The notes under the pieces are model-generated. The model saw only the letters and a program-made list of their open reading frames with translations. It ran no database searches and was not told where the DNA came from. A program made the position numbers and the translations under genes. A stretch of DNA of 44,857 nt from Lachnospiraceae bacterium (lineage in GTDB: Bacteria > Bacillota > Clostridia > Lachnospirales > Lachnospiraceae). The stretch covers positions 1 to 44,857 of the forward strand of contig JAQUUX010000015.1 in assembly GCA_028693705.1 (NCBI GenBank), in the 5' to 3' direction. Of the stretch, positions 7,886-16,643 are shown piece after piece. Position 1 is the stretch's first letter. Every line of letters starts with the position of its first letter.

Positions 7886-7930
7886 CGTGTATCCTCTTTT
7901 CATCTATTTTTCATGAAAATAGTAACACTT

Positions 7931-8671
7931 TTAGCACTCCTTTGCCATTTCTTTTTTCAGCTGTCTCATGATTTTCTTTACCAGTCTGGATATGTAGGAT
8001 TGGGAAATTCCCAGAAAGGCTGCTACTTCCTTTTGTGTCATTTCCTCTCCATCCGGTGTACCAAAACCAAAACGCAGCTGGATAATTGTCTTTTCCCTGT
8101 CATTCAATCTGCTCACAGCTTTTACCAGTAGTTTCTTTTCCACTTCATTTTCAATATCTCGATAAATTACATCTTCATCTGTTCCCAGAATATCGGATAA
8201 TAACAGCTCGTTGCCATCCCAGTCCACATTCAAAGGTTCGTCAATTGATACTTCCATTCGGGTCTTGTTATTTCGTCGCAGGTACATTAATATTTCATTT
8301 TCAATGCACCGAGAGGCATATGTAGCCAGCTTAATATTCTTTGTCGGATTAAAGGTGTTAATGGATTTGATCAGACCAATGGTGCCAATGGAAATCAAAT
8401 CCTCTACTCCAACCCCGGTATTATCAAATTTCTTCGCAATATATACTACCAGTCTCAGATTGTGTTCGATCAGTATGGCCTTGGCTTCATCTTCATATTC
8501 TGTTCCAAGGTCACTGATCACCTCTGATTCCTTTTCGTTTTCCAAAGGTGGCGGCAGCACATCACTTCCGCCTATGTAGTGCAGTTCTCCCTGCCCGTTT
8601 AACCTGATCACCGGATCACGACGTACCATCTTGAATTGTACGATACCCGGTATTGCCACTTTAAAAATCAT
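7931..8671 (-). CDS. sigE: RNA polymerase sporulation sigma factor SigE (pro-form)
   Basis: Early mother-cell sporulation sigma factor. The 246 residues match the B. subtilis sigma-E layout. There is an N-terminal pro-sequence of about 30 residues, then HYIGG (equivalent to YYIGG at the processing site) and PPPL. Sigma region 2 follows, with [12 protein letters not shown] and [12 protein letters not shown] (core and -10 binding), and [18 protein letters not shown]. Region 4 has a helix-turn-helix ([20 protein letters not shown]). The pro-sequence would be cut by SpoIIGA, whose gene is directly upstream and overlaps by 11 bases. The ATG at 8671 has a GGGG site 8 bases upstream inside spoIIGA. 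Everything needed for activity looks intact, in contrast to the altered catalytic motif in SpoIIGA. Confidence 0.95.
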   Translation of the reverse strand: MIFKVAIPGIVQFKMVRRDPVIRLNGQGELHYIGGSDVLPPPLENEKESEVISDLGTEYEDEAKAILIEHNLRLVVYIAKKFDNTGVGVEDLISIGTIGLIKSINTFNPTKNIKLATYASRCIENEILMYLRRNNKTRMEVSIDEPLNVDWDGNELLLSDILGTDEDVIYRDIENEVEKKLLVKAVSRLNDREKTIIQLRFGFGTPDGEEMTQKEVAAFLGISQSYISRLVKKIMRQLKKEMAKEC

Positions 8672-9503
8672 GTTTTTTTCCCCAGTTCTCCAATAGTTTT
8701 GGATGTAAAATCATGGATATGCTTTTATCCCTCATCAATTCTTCCGGGCAGCCTGCAATCACTGCCTCTTCATATTCATATGCTGTATTTTGATAACAAA
8801 TGCTTAACTTTGGTATGATGATACCATACAGCAGTCCATGTTCCTTTCCTATGCTGTGATATGGTATCAGTTTTGTTTTCTCCAATGGCAGTCCTCTGAC
8901 TATTTCCTCAAAGACTGCATTTTTTACGATACAAACTGGTTTTCCGCTAATTGGTTCTCTTAATGAATTACCTGTGTTTGCAAAAGCTGTTAATTCGATT
9001 CTGTCATTTCCCGTATCCAGAACTATCTGATATAATAAATTTTCAGATTTGCAGAGATGTCTTTGATACAAGATACCAATATACTCTGCAAGCAATGCTG
9101 CCATAACCAGAATACCTGGCATATGCTCCATGGAATGTATAACAGGCAGTATCTGCCCTATTCCCAGTAATGCTCCGCCTATTAAAAAAGCGCATCCATA
9201 GAAAGATGCAAGCGCTTCCATTAAAAAAGAAGCACTTCCTATTCCCAGCACCAGGCACAGCATGATCACTGCACTTAAAATATTTCCTAACAGCATTTGC
9301 AGCTTCATAGATACTGCGTCGAAATTCATACTGCATTGTAATACAAATAAAATACAGCAAATTGCACTTCCCGTTACTGCGCCTGCTATTTTCCTGAACC
9401 GTGTGGCAGTACGTTTCAGAAACAGACAGGTGACAGATAACAGCAGATAATTTATACAGAAATTTAGAAAGAACAAACTGTCCAGATATAATGTGTAATG
9501 CAA
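8661..9503 (-). CDS. spoIIGA: Sigma-E processing peptidase SpoIIGA, catalytic Asp replaced by Asn
   Basis: Membrane-embedded aspartic protease that activates pro-sigma-E after a forespore signal. The N-terminal half has about five membrane helices starting with [17 protein letters not shown], and the C-terminal half is the protease domain. In the family the catalytic motif is DTGN or DSGN followed by a short segment ending in a P-[IL]-x-x-x-P-V pattern. Here the aligned residues read [17 protein letters not shown], so the catalytic position (residue 176, codon 8978-8976) is Asn. An LDTGN occurs 13 residues earlier, at a place normally occupied by a loop between strands. I chose the TTG at 9503 because the family starts at this point and the predicted RNA start is near 9563. 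An in-frame GTG at 9557 would begin only about 6 bases into the RNA. Confidence 0.85.
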   Translation of the reverse strand: MHYTLYLDSLFFLNFCINYLLLSVTCLFLKRTATRFRKIAGAVTGSAICCILFVLQCSMNFDAVSMKLQMLLGNILSAVIMLCLVLGIGSASFLMEALASFYGCAFLIGGALLGIGQILPVIHSMEHMPGILVMAALLAEYIGILYQRHLCKSENLLYQIVLDTGNDRIELTAFANTGNSLREPISGKPVCIVKNAVFEEIVRGLPLEKTKLIPYHSIGKEHGLLYGIIIPKLSICYQNTAYEYEEAVIAGCPEELMRDKSISMILHPKLLENWGKKHDF

Positions 9504-9569
9504 GCTGAACTTCTTTCTTAACTTATTATAGAATCTTAACCCCCACTTTCCTGTCACTTTTCTCCGAAA

Positions 9570-9599
9570 AATATATCGCTTTTCACGCGTCTTTCGACA
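9570..9599 (-). promoter_or_regulatory. Spo0A-box promoter of spoIIGA-sigE
   Basis: On the minus strand a perfect 0A box TGTCGAA (9599-9593) sits where a -35 element would be, 17 bases before a TATATT -10 (9575-9570). This resembles the B. subtilis spoIIG promoter, where phosphorylated Spo0A binds over the -35 region and activates sigma-A polymerase. The ftsZ terminator upstream isolates this promoter from division-gene transcription. Confidence 0.7.
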
Positions 9600-9631
9600 T
9601 TAAAGGAACTTTCTTATGTCAGGCCTGCAAT

Positions 9632-9670
9632 AAAAAAACCATTGTCCCAGCCTAAGCCGAAACAATGGTT
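9632..9670 (-). terminator. Intrinsic terminator after ftsZ
   Basis: Minus-strand 9-bp stem (9670-9662 with 9645-9637) with further pairing in the loop, followed by a T-run (9638-9632). It separates the ftsZ transcript from spoIIGA-sigE. Confidence 0.85.
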
Positions 9671-9697
9671 CATCAATCACTTTACTTTAATTCATAT

Positions 9698-10867
9698 TTA
9701 TTTTCTCTGCAGGAAATCCGGAATTTTCAAAGATTTCTCTACCACAGAACTTCTGATATCTGTTGGTTTGTTAATGCCTGTTGCAGGAGTAACAGGGGTA
9801 ACTGTTCTCTCTGTTCTCTCACCTATAGGCTTCACTCCCGTAGCAGCAGTACCGGATACCGGCATGTGCGGAGATGGTACCGCTTTGAATGCAAATGGAT
9901 TCTTTGAGGAAACAGGCTTGTCGTCCAAACCGGTAGCGATCACTGTAATGGAACAGCTGTCCGCCATTGTCTCATCATACATTGCACCAAAAATAATGTT
10001 AACATCATCTCCTGTTAATTCCTGTACATAGCTTGCTGCATCATTTGCATCTGCCAGGGAAATATCACCGGATACATTGATAATAACGTGAGTTGCTCCT
10101 GAAATATTAGTCTCTAACAACGGACTCTCTACAGCCATCTTAATAGCTTCGGCAGCCTTGTCATCACCCTTACCATAACCAATACCGATATGAGCGATAC
10201 CCTTGTCCTTCATAACAGTCTGCACATCTGCAAAATCCAGATTGATTACAGCCGGTACATTGATCAAATCAGTAATACCCTGTACAGCCTGCTGTAATAC
10301 TTCGTCAGCCTTCTTTAAAGCATCAGGCATGGTTGTCCTTCTGTCAACAATTTCTAATAACTTATCATTAGGAATAACGATTAATGTATCAACGTTTTCT
10401 TTGATCTTTTCTATGCCGCCTTCTGCATTATGCATTCTGGCTTTTGCCTCGAAATGGAAAGGCTTTGTTACAACACCAACGGTTAAAACACCCATATCCT
10501 TTGCACATTTTGCAACAACCGGTGCTGCTCCTGTACCGGTACCGCCACCCATACCACAGGTAACAAATACCATATCAGCACCTTTAATTGCAGCTACGAT
10601 TTCTTCCATACTTTCTTCAGCAGCTTTTTCACCAATTTCCGGTCTGGCGCCTGCACCAAGTCCTTTTGTTAATTTCTCGCCAATTTGTAACAGTTTTGGC
10701 GCTTTGCATAACTGTAATGCCTGCTTATCTGTATTTACACCGATAAAGTCAACACCATCAATGTTCTCATCTATCATTCTATTAACAGCATTATTGCCTG
10801 CACCACCAACACCTACTACAATGATTTTGCAGCCAGATTCTGCTTCATTCGTCTTAATTTCCAGCAA
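9698..10867 (-). CDS. ftsZ: Cell division protein FtsZ
   Basis: Tubulin-like GTPase that forms the division ring. The 389 residues contain the nucleotide-binding [13 protein letters not shown] near the N-terminus, the tubulin signature GGGTGTGAA (about 102-110) and the T7 catalytic segment NLDFADV. A variable linker follows and the C-terminal conserved peptide is IPDFLQRK, which binds FtsA/SepF-type partners. I chose the TTG at 10867 because AAGGAGGAG lies 6-8 bases upstream and family members begin MLEIKTNE; the in-frame TTG at 10885 sits on that ribosome binding site. It is the last gene of the division cluster, with its own promoter (10930-10958) in the ftsQ-ftsZ gap and a strong terminator after it. 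Confidence 0.97.
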   Translation of the reverse strand: MLEIKTNEAESGCKIIVVGVGGAGNNAVNRMIDENIDGVDFIGVNTDKQALQLCKAPKLLQIGEKLTKGLGAGARPEIGEKAAEESMEEIVAAIKGADMVFVTCGMGGGTGTGAAPVVAKCAKDMGVLTVGVVTKPFHFEAKARMHNAEGGIEKIKENVDTLIVIPNDKLLEIVDRRTTMPDALKKADEVLQQAVQGITDLINVPAVINLDFADVQTVMKDKGIAHIGIGYGKGDDKAAEAIKMAVESPLLETNISGATHVIINVSGDISLADANDAASYVQELTGDDVNIIFGAMYDETMADSCSITVIATGLDDKPVSSKNPFAFKAVPSPHMPVSGTAATGVKPIGERTERTVTPVTPATGINKPTDIRSSVVEKSLKIPDFLQRK

Positions 10868-10929
10868 GGTATTCTCCTCCTTCAACCTTCTAGGGATTCT
10901 TTCTGAACCTAAATATACCCATATTGTTT

Positions 10930-10958
10930 ATGATATAATTATTTCACAAATTTATCAA
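10930..10958 (-). promoter_or_regulatory. Candidate internal promoter for ftsZ
   Basis: Minus-strand TTGATA (10958-10953), a 17-base spacer and TATCAT (10935-10930), in the 132-base gap between ftsQ and ftsZ. It would let ftsZ be expressed above the level of the long dcw transcript, as is common for this gene. Confidence 0.5.
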
Positions 10959-10999
10959 TGTTTTTTTTCACTAATTACAGCTAAAATGCAAAGTCTCGT

Positions 11000-11740
11000 T
11001 TAATTCGGTTCAAATGTAACGTTGGTTGCGTCCTCTGAGTATTCTGATAAGTCCAATGTACCGTTTTGGCCCTCTAAATCTCCTAATATGGACTGCAGCA
11101 GCATAATCTTCTCATCCACATTACTGTCTGTTCCGATAATGACCCGAACATCCCCAAAATAAATAGACATCTCATAGTCACTTTTAAAATATATTTTATC
11201 TGCAGTTAATTCGTATTTATTCAAAAGCTGGGTAGTAACCAAGATTCTTTGGAAAATATCAGTGTCATCAACCGGAAGCGGCTGATACAATACCACATGG
11301 TTGAACTGTAAACCGGTTACCTGCGGAATTCCTGCTGTTTTTACTTTGGAGCTCTCAACAATAACACCATCTTTATCAAAATACATATAATTATCCAGAT
11401 ACTGGACATATCCGGCCAGAGATTTTTCATAAACACTGATTCTGATCGTATCTGCCGACAAAATAGAAACATCCATGGTTTCCACAAAAGGCACACCTTC
11501 CACCCCTTTATTCTTATATTTCAGGGATAGATATAGGGAGTTGTGCCCAAGTGGTCCTGTCATAACATATTCCATAATCTCATCACTTGTATAATGAACG
11601 TTTCCTTCTACATACACATTTTTTACTTTAAAATACGCTTGAATAAAAATACCTGCACAGCCCAGACCAGCTATCAGAATAACCAGGATCAGAACCAGTA
11701 TGATTTTTTTATGATCTTTTTTTCCTGTTTCTTTTCCCAT
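11000..11740 (-). CDS. ftsQ: Cell division protein FtsQ/DivIB
   Basis: Single-pass membrane protein of the divisome that binds FtsL and FtsB/DivIC and links early and late division proteins. The 246 residues have a Lys-rich cytoplasmic N-terminus, one membrane helix (about 13-33) and a POTRA domain (about 36-105; VKNVYVEGNVHYTSDEI). The beta domain extends to about residue 235. The start has AGGAGA 7-8 bases upstream, overlapping the end of murA. It lies between murA and ftsZ, the usual position. Confidence 0.93.
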   Translation of the reverse strand: MGKETGKKDHKKIILVLILVILIAGLGCAGIFIQAYFKVKNVYVEGNVHYTSDEIMEYVMTGPLGHNSLYLSLKYKNKGVEGVPFVETMDVSILSADTIRISVYEKSLAGYVQYLDNYMYFDKDGVIVESSKVKTAGIPQVTGLQFNHVVLYQPLPVDDTDIFQRILVTTQLLNKYELTADKIYFKSDYEMSIYFGDVRVIIGTDSNVDEKIMLLQSILGDLEGQNGTLDLSEYSEDATNVTFEPN

Positions 11741-11752
11741 TCCAGTCTCCTG

Positions 11753-13010
11753 TTACTCTGTATCTAATACCAGATTTGCTCCTAATTCCTGCAAATCACG
11801 GCATATATCCTCATATCCTCTTCTTATGTATTCATAACCGCTGACAATGGTTTCTCCATCCGCAGCCACACCTGCTATCGTCAATGCTGCAGCTCCCCGT
11901 AATTCTCTGGCTTTTACAGAGGTCCCATGTAAAACGTCCTGACCTATGAAATACAGGCGATTATCTGTATTCCCGAGGAAAGCTCCCATCTTTCGAAGTT
12001 CCAGTGCCGCCTGAGAACGATTTTCAAAAATAGTTTCCTCCAAAATAGAGATACCGTCCGCCTTCGCCAGCAAGACTGCCATAGGCGACTGCAAAGTCTG
12101 TAGAAAAACCGGGATATACATCTGTTTTCAGAAACGGACAGGATTTTGGCCTTTTCTTTGCGCAGACCCTGATTCCCTGTTCATCCTTTTGCAAAACTGC
12201 TCCGATCTCTTCCAATTTCTTACTCACTGCCCGAAGTTCTCCCCAGGGCGCGCCACGTAAAAACACAGTCCCACCGGCAGCAACAGTTCCAATCATATAA
12301 GTTCCTGCCACAATTCGATCTGCCGGTACTGTGTAGCTCACCTGATAAAGTTTCTCCACACCATGAACTACCACTGTTCCGGTTCCGGCACCTGATATTC
12401 TGGCCCCTGCCAGCCGTAACAGATTGCAAAGTGTAACGATTTCCGGTTCCCTTGCTGCATTACGGATCCAGGTCGTTCCCCGGGCTGTTACTGCCGCCAG
12501 AATGGCATTTTGGGTAGCTCCCACACTGACAAACGGAAAACGGATATCGCAGCCCTGCAGTCTGTTACAGACAGCCTCCATCCGCTCTCCTTCTATCATG
12601 AATTTTGTTCCCATCTGCTGTAATGCAGCCACATGAAGATCTACCGGACGTTTTCCAATAGTGCACCCGCCCGGCTGATAAATAACAGCCTTCTCACATC
12701 TTGCCAGAACAGGTCCCAATAAAATAATGGAGGAGCGCATTCTGCTCACGGCTTCTCTTGGCAAATGAGACTCCGTTATATGTTCAGCATTAATTATCAG
12801 TGTATCTTTTTGTACAATTACCCTGCAGCCAAGATGTTGCAGCAGATCCGTCATAATCTCCACATCCTGTATCGCAGGAACATGTTCCAGAACACATTCT
12901 CCCTGTATTAAAACAGACGCCGCCAGCAAAGGCAACACTGCATTTTTGGAACCCCGTATCTTCGTCTCTCCCTGTAAAGGACTACCACCCATTACCCGAA
13001 CTGTTTCCAA
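11753..13010 (-). pseudogene. murA: UDP-GlcNAc 1-carboxyvinyltransferase MurA, interrupted by a one-base frameshift
   Basis: MurA adds enolpyruvate to UDP-GlcNAc, the first committed step of peptidoglycan synthesis. The first frame (13010 to about 12093) covers residues 1-306 with SKNAVLP (K22), the catalytic Cys in QPGGCTIGKRP (C116) and PGFSTDF. The remainder, starting QSPMAVLLAKADG and including EETIFENR and the ELRGAAAL arginine, is in another frame ending at 11753. Removing one G (minus-strand base at 12092) joins TDF to QSP and restores a normal 418-residue MurA. Without it the first frame runs to a stop at 12024. Every visible active-site residue is otherwise intact. This is a recent mutation or a sequencing error; a second murA elsewhere could tolerate it. 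The TTG start has AAGGA 9 bases upstream. Confidence 0.88.
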
Positions 13011-13030
13011 GCAATTGTTTCCTTCCCCAA

Positions 13031-13049
13031 ATAGAATAACCTATTCTAT
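13031..13049. repeat. Short palindrome between ftsW and murA
   Basis: Perfect 8-bp inverted repeat ATAGAATA/TATTCTAT with a 3-base centre in the 74-base ftsW-murA gap. It is AT-rich with no T-run after it. It could be an operator or a weak mRNA hairpin, and I cannot assign a role. Confidence 0.4.
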
Positions 13050-13084
13050 CTTATGAAAGAAAAGAAAAGCGGTACCTTGTCAGT

Positions 13085-14251
13085 TTACAAATCCTTTAAC
13101 TTAATACCTCTTGCCACGCTTAATACAAGTCCGATTTCAATCAGCAGGAAAACAACAGAAGTCCCTCCGTAACTGATAAACGGCAATGAAATACCTGTAT
13201 TGGGAATCGTGTTAGTAACAACGGCAATATTCAGAATAACCTGTATCGCAATATGTCCCAGAACTCCAACAACTAACAATGCGCCAAACAAATCCGGTGC
13301 ATTATTTGCAATAACCATAAAACGCCATATTAAAATAACAAACATTAAAATAACAGCTACTGCACCAAATAATCCCAATTCCTCACAGATAATGGAAAAG
13401 ATCATATCGTTTTGTGCCTCCGGCAGGAATCCCAGTTTCTGCATACTCTGTCCAAGACCCTTTCCCCAGATACCGCCGGAACCGATAGCATATAATGCCT
13501 GTAACGTCTGAAAACCTGTACTGCTGGCATAGGCTTCCGGATCCAGCCAGGCCAGAATACGGGCACCACGATAGTCAAGACCTTCAGCAGCTGCCTGACT
13601 TATAATAAATACAATTAATAAAGCGGCACCTACACCTGCAATTCCTGACAGAATAAATTCTTTATAGTTAGGGCTGGCAACAAACAGCATCAGAAATGCA
13701 ATACCGAATATGATAATAGCAGAACTGGCATTTGATGTTATTTTCCAGACCATACCGCAAATAGGAAGCGGCCATAACATAACTGCCAGAAATCCTTTGG
13801 GTGTTCTGATCTTTCGCCCCATTTTACAGACCATACTGGATAAAAACAAGATCATACATAGTTTTGCCACCTCAGCAGGCTGTAAACTGAAACCACCGAT
13901 GTTCAACCAACGTTTAGCACCATTTGCCACACGTCCAAACGGAATGATCATCAGAATCAAAAATGCAGACAAGGCGTACCCCAGAAAAGCAAATCTTTCC
14001 CAGAAATGATATGGCACCAGTGCAACGAAAATCATAAATCCCATGCCGATAACTGTTGCTAAAATCTGTTTTTTCAAATAATATGCAGAATCACCAAAAT
14101 CCAGATTGGCTTCATAGGAACTGGTGGAATATAACATAACCAGACCGAAACCAATCAGAAATATAACGATAAATAACAGGCTGAAATCAAAGAAGCTGTC
14201 TCCTCGTCTCCTGTTTATCTTTTTGTTTGCTACGGTCTTTGCTCTGGCCAC
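13085..14251 (-). CDS. ftsW: SEDS-family peptidoglycan glycosyltransferase FtsW/SpoVE
   Basis: Polytopic SEDS protein of 388 residues that polymerises lipid II at the septum together with a class B PBP. About ten membrane helices are visible. Signatures include LYSTSSYEA near the start, GAKRWLNIGGFSLQPAE, EAQNDMIFSIICEELGL and the C-terminal NTIPNTGISLPFISYGGTS. The GTG start at 14251 has AAAGGAG 7 bases upstream, and the gene begins 4 bases after murD ends. The paired class B PBPs are a few genes upstream. FtsW and SpoVE cannot be told apart from sequence. In the usual Firmicute order murG follows here, but it is absent. Confidence 0.93.
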   Translation of the reverse strand: MARAKTVANKKINRRRGDSFFDFSLLFIVIFLIGFGLVMLYSTSSYEANLDFGDSAYYLKKQILATVIGMGFMIFVALVPYHFWERFAFLGYALSAFLILMIIPFGRVANGAKRWLNIGGFSLQPAEVAKLCMILFLSSMVCKMGRKIRTPKGFLAVMLWPLPICGMVWKITSNASSAIIIFGIAFLMLFVASPNYKEFILSGIAGVGAALLIVFIISQAAAEGLDYRGARILAWLDPEAYASSTGFQTLQALYAIGSGGIWGKGLGQSMQKLGFLPEAQNDMIFSIICEELGLFGAVAVILMFVILIWRFMVIANNAPDLFGALLVVGVLGHIAIQVILNIAVVTNTIPNTGISLPFISYGGTSVVFLLIEIGLVLSVARGIKLKDL

Positions 14252-14255
14252 ACGC

Positions 14256-15623
14256 TCACTCCTTTAAACCTCTCACATACTCTTTGAACAGTCTTCCACG
14301 TTCTTCATAATTAGGGAACATTCCCCAGCTTGCGCAAGCCGGTGAAAGCAGAACAGCATCTCCCGGTCGGGCATTTTCTACACAGATATCCAGACATTCA
14401 TCAAAGGTCTCTGCCATAACAATACTGTGAAAGCCGTGTTTCTTTGCACAAAGAGCTATTTTCTCTTTTGTCTGTCCAATGAGAACCAAAAGCTTCACCT
14501 TACCATCAAAAGATTCAATCCACTCATCGTATTCGCTTTGCTTATCATATCCGCCACCGATTAGGATAGTCGGTTTTGTCATAGCTCTAATTCCCTGTAT
14601 AGCAGCATCCGGATTGGTTCCCTTGGAATCATTATAATAATCCACACCCCTTTTGGTTGCTGTAAACTCTATTCTATGCTCTACAGCATGGAAAGTACGA
14701 ATTGTCTGTAAGATGATATCCATAGGTACCTGCATGGCAAGAGAAATTGCGATTGCAGCCATTACGTTTTCCACATTACATAAGCCAACCAGATTCATAT
14801 CTTTATGAATATCCATAACAGGCGTTACATTTCCATTTTCCGCCCGGAATATTGTATCTCCCTCTAAATAAAAACCATTTTCAAGTTTCCTTAGAGAAGA
14901 AAAATAAACAACCTTTGCAGGACAGTCTTCTCCGAAATTCCTGGTAAACTCATTTTCATAATTTAGGACACAGGTATCTGTCCGGCTCTGATTTTTGGTA
15001 ATAGACTCCTTTACTGCGATATAATTTTCCATAGTATGATGTCTGTTTAAATGATCCGGTGTTATATTTAAAATGGCAGACACATTGGGATGGAAAAATT
15101 CAGTGGTCTCTAGCTGAAAACTGCTAATCTCTGCAACAGTCACACTGTTCTCCCCTGTTTTCGCAGCCTCTAAGGTATATGGATCCCCAATGTTTCCTAC
15201 TACAAAAACACTGTCATAGAAAGCTTTCATGATCTCTCCCACCAGGGTTGTGGTAGTAGTCTTTCCATTTGTTCCGGTAATTGCCACCAGCTTACCTTTT
15301 GCTGCTGCATAACCCAGTTCAATTTCTCCCCAGATTTTTACCCCACGATTCCGATAACTGTTTACAAACTCAGTGTCTGTTGGTACCCCTGGGCTCAGTA
15401 CCAGCATGGTAATTGTCTGCTCTATTTCTTCAGGTACGAAACCCAGCAGGATAGGCGTCTGTCTGGTACCCTCCTGTAAACGACTTCTAATCTCTGTCTC
15501 CGAAAGTTTATCGTTACTGTCAAACAGAATTGGCTCTGCTCCCATCTCCGAAAGCAATTCTACTGCTCCAATTCCACTGATACCGGTTCCTACTACCAGT
15601 ACCTTCTGATCTGCTAGTTTCAT
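14256..15623 (-). CDS. murD: UDP-N-acetylmuramoyl-L-alanine--D-glutamate ligase
   Basis: Cytoplasmic ligase that adds D-Glu to UDP-MurNAc-L-Ala using ATP. The 455-residue protein has an N-terminal Rossmann domain (VVGTGISGIGAVELL), the Mur-ligase P-loop TGTNGKTTTT (about residue 118), and central-domain motifs EISSFQLE and NITPDHLNRH. The C-terminal domain has HRIEF, NDSKGTNPDA and SPACASWGMFPNYEERG. The ATG at 15623 is preferred because GAGGAG lies 7 bases upstream; the TTG at 15629 is too close. It lies between mraY and ftsW. Confidence 0.96.
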   Translation of the reverse strand: MKLADQKVLVVGTGISGIGAVELLSEMGAEPILFDSNDKLSETEIRSRLQEGTRQTPILLGFVPEEIEQTITMLVLSPGVPTDTEFVNSYRNRGVKIWGEIELGYAAAKGKLVAITGTNGKTTTTTLVGEIMKAFYDSVFVVGNIGDPYTLEAAKTGENSVTVAEISSFQLETTEFFHPNVSAILNITPDHLNRHHTMENYIAVKESITKNQSRTDTCVLNYENEFTRNFGEDCPAKVVYFSSLRKLENGFYLEGDTIFRAENGNVTPVMDIHKDMNLVGLCNVENVMAAIAISLAMQVPMDIILQTIRTFHAVEHRIEFTATKRGVDYYNDSKGTNPDAAIQGIRAMTKPTILIGGGYDKQSEYDEWIESFDGKVKLLVLIGQTKEKIALCAKKHGFHSIVMAETFDECLDICVENARPGDAVLLSPACASWGMFPNYEERGRLFKEYVRGLKE

Positions 15624-15653
15624 TTCCAAGCTCCTCTTTTTCGTATAATTTTA

Positions 15654-16613
15654 TTACTGTATTGCCATTAAACCAACCAGACAAAGTAAAGCCGTTACTA
15701 TAGTGAACACTGCTACCACTCTGGTCTCCGTCCAACCGCACAGTTCAAAGTGATGATGAATCGGTGCCATTTTAAAAATACGTTTTCCGTGAGTTAATTT
15801 AAAATACCCAACCTGTAAAATAACAGAAAGCACTTCTAATGCATAAATAAATCCCACGATCACAATAAAAAGCGGCATCTGCATCATATAAGCTGCTGCT
15901 GCAACAAACCCGCCAAGAGCCAGTGAACCTGTATCACCCATGAACACACTCGCAGGATACACATTAAACAATAAAAACCCTAAAAGTGCGCCAATCACTG
16001 CACAGGTAATGGGAGAAATTCCACTTTGCGTTCCCAAAGCTACAACTGTAAAAAAAGTTGCAACAATCACAGTAACAGAACTGGCAAGTCCATCCAATCC
16101 ATCTGTAAAATTTGTTCCATTAACGGTACCCAGCACAACGAAGAACAAAACAGGAATATTCAAAGCTCCAAAATCCAGAAAAACACCTTCTAAAAAAGGA
16201 ACCCGCATAGCCAGTGAAACATCTGTATGATACATCAGATAATATGCAAAAATGCCGGTTACGATAAACTGCAGCGCCAGCTTCTGCCATGCTCTAAGTC
16301 CCATAGAACGCTTCAGCACAACCTTAATATAATCATCTAAAAATCCAATCAGTCCGAACCCTAGTGTCAGAAATAAAACCGGTATGATCTTCGGATAATC
16401 TTTTACATAGAAAAGAGAGGTTACCACTACACTGAGCAGAATCATAACACCACCCATAGTAGGTGTGCCATTCTTCTTCAGATGTGCTTTCGGACCTTCA
16501 TCTCTGACTGTCTGCCCTACCTTAAGTCTGCGCAGAAAAGGAATAACAAATGGTCCCTGTGCTGCACTGATCATAAATGCTATCAGAATAGGAAGTAGCT
16601 GTAAATAATTCAT
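15654..16613 (-). CDS. mraY: Phospho-N-acetylmuramoyl-pentapeptide-transferase MraY
   Basis: Integral membrane enzyme that transfers phospho-MurNAc-pentapeptide to undecaprenyl phosphate, making lipid I. The 319 residues span about ten helices. Conserved motifs are KKNGTPTMGGVMI, FLDDYIKV (aspartates of the active site), NGTNFTDGLDGLASS and the histidine loop APIHHHFELCGWTE. The ATG at 16613 has AAAGGA 9-10 bases upstream; an in-frame TTG at 16631 overlaps that site. It follows the second PBP gene and precedes murD with a 30-base gap. Confidence 0.97.
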   Translation of the reverse strand: MNYLQLLPILIAFMISAAQGPFVIPFLRRLKVGQTVRDEGPKAHLKKNGTPTMGGVMILLSVVVTSLFYVKDYPKIIPVLFLTLGFGLIGFLDDYIKVVLKRSMGLRAWQKLALQFIVTGIFAYYLMYHTDVSLAMRVPFLEGVFLDFGALNIPVLFFVVLGTVNGTNFTDGLDGLASSVTVIVATFFTVVALGTQSGISPITCAVIGALLGFLLFNVYPASVFMGDTGSLALGGFVAAAAYMMQMPLFIVIVGFIYALEVLSVILQVGYFKLTHGKRIFKMAPIHHHFELCGWTETRVVAVFTIVTALLCLVGLMAIQ

Positions 16614-16643
16614 GTTATTTTGTCCTTTCAAAATTATCTATCG

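Noticed and set aside
9013-9024. Upstream DTGN of SpoIIGA as the normal catalytic motif
   Set aside because: Flanking residues of the second motif ([15 protein letters not shown]) match the family pattern, so the upstream copy is out of register; kept only as a possible compensating site.
10203-11003. 266-codon open frame on the plus strand
   Set aside because: It lies antisense to ftsZ, has no ribosome binding site, and the composition is that of a reverse-frame shadow of a conserved gene.
12086-12100. Programmed +1 frameshift in murA
   Set aside because: The TTT-G context is not a known +1 slippery site, there is no rare codon or stop at the shift, and MurA is not known to use recoding.
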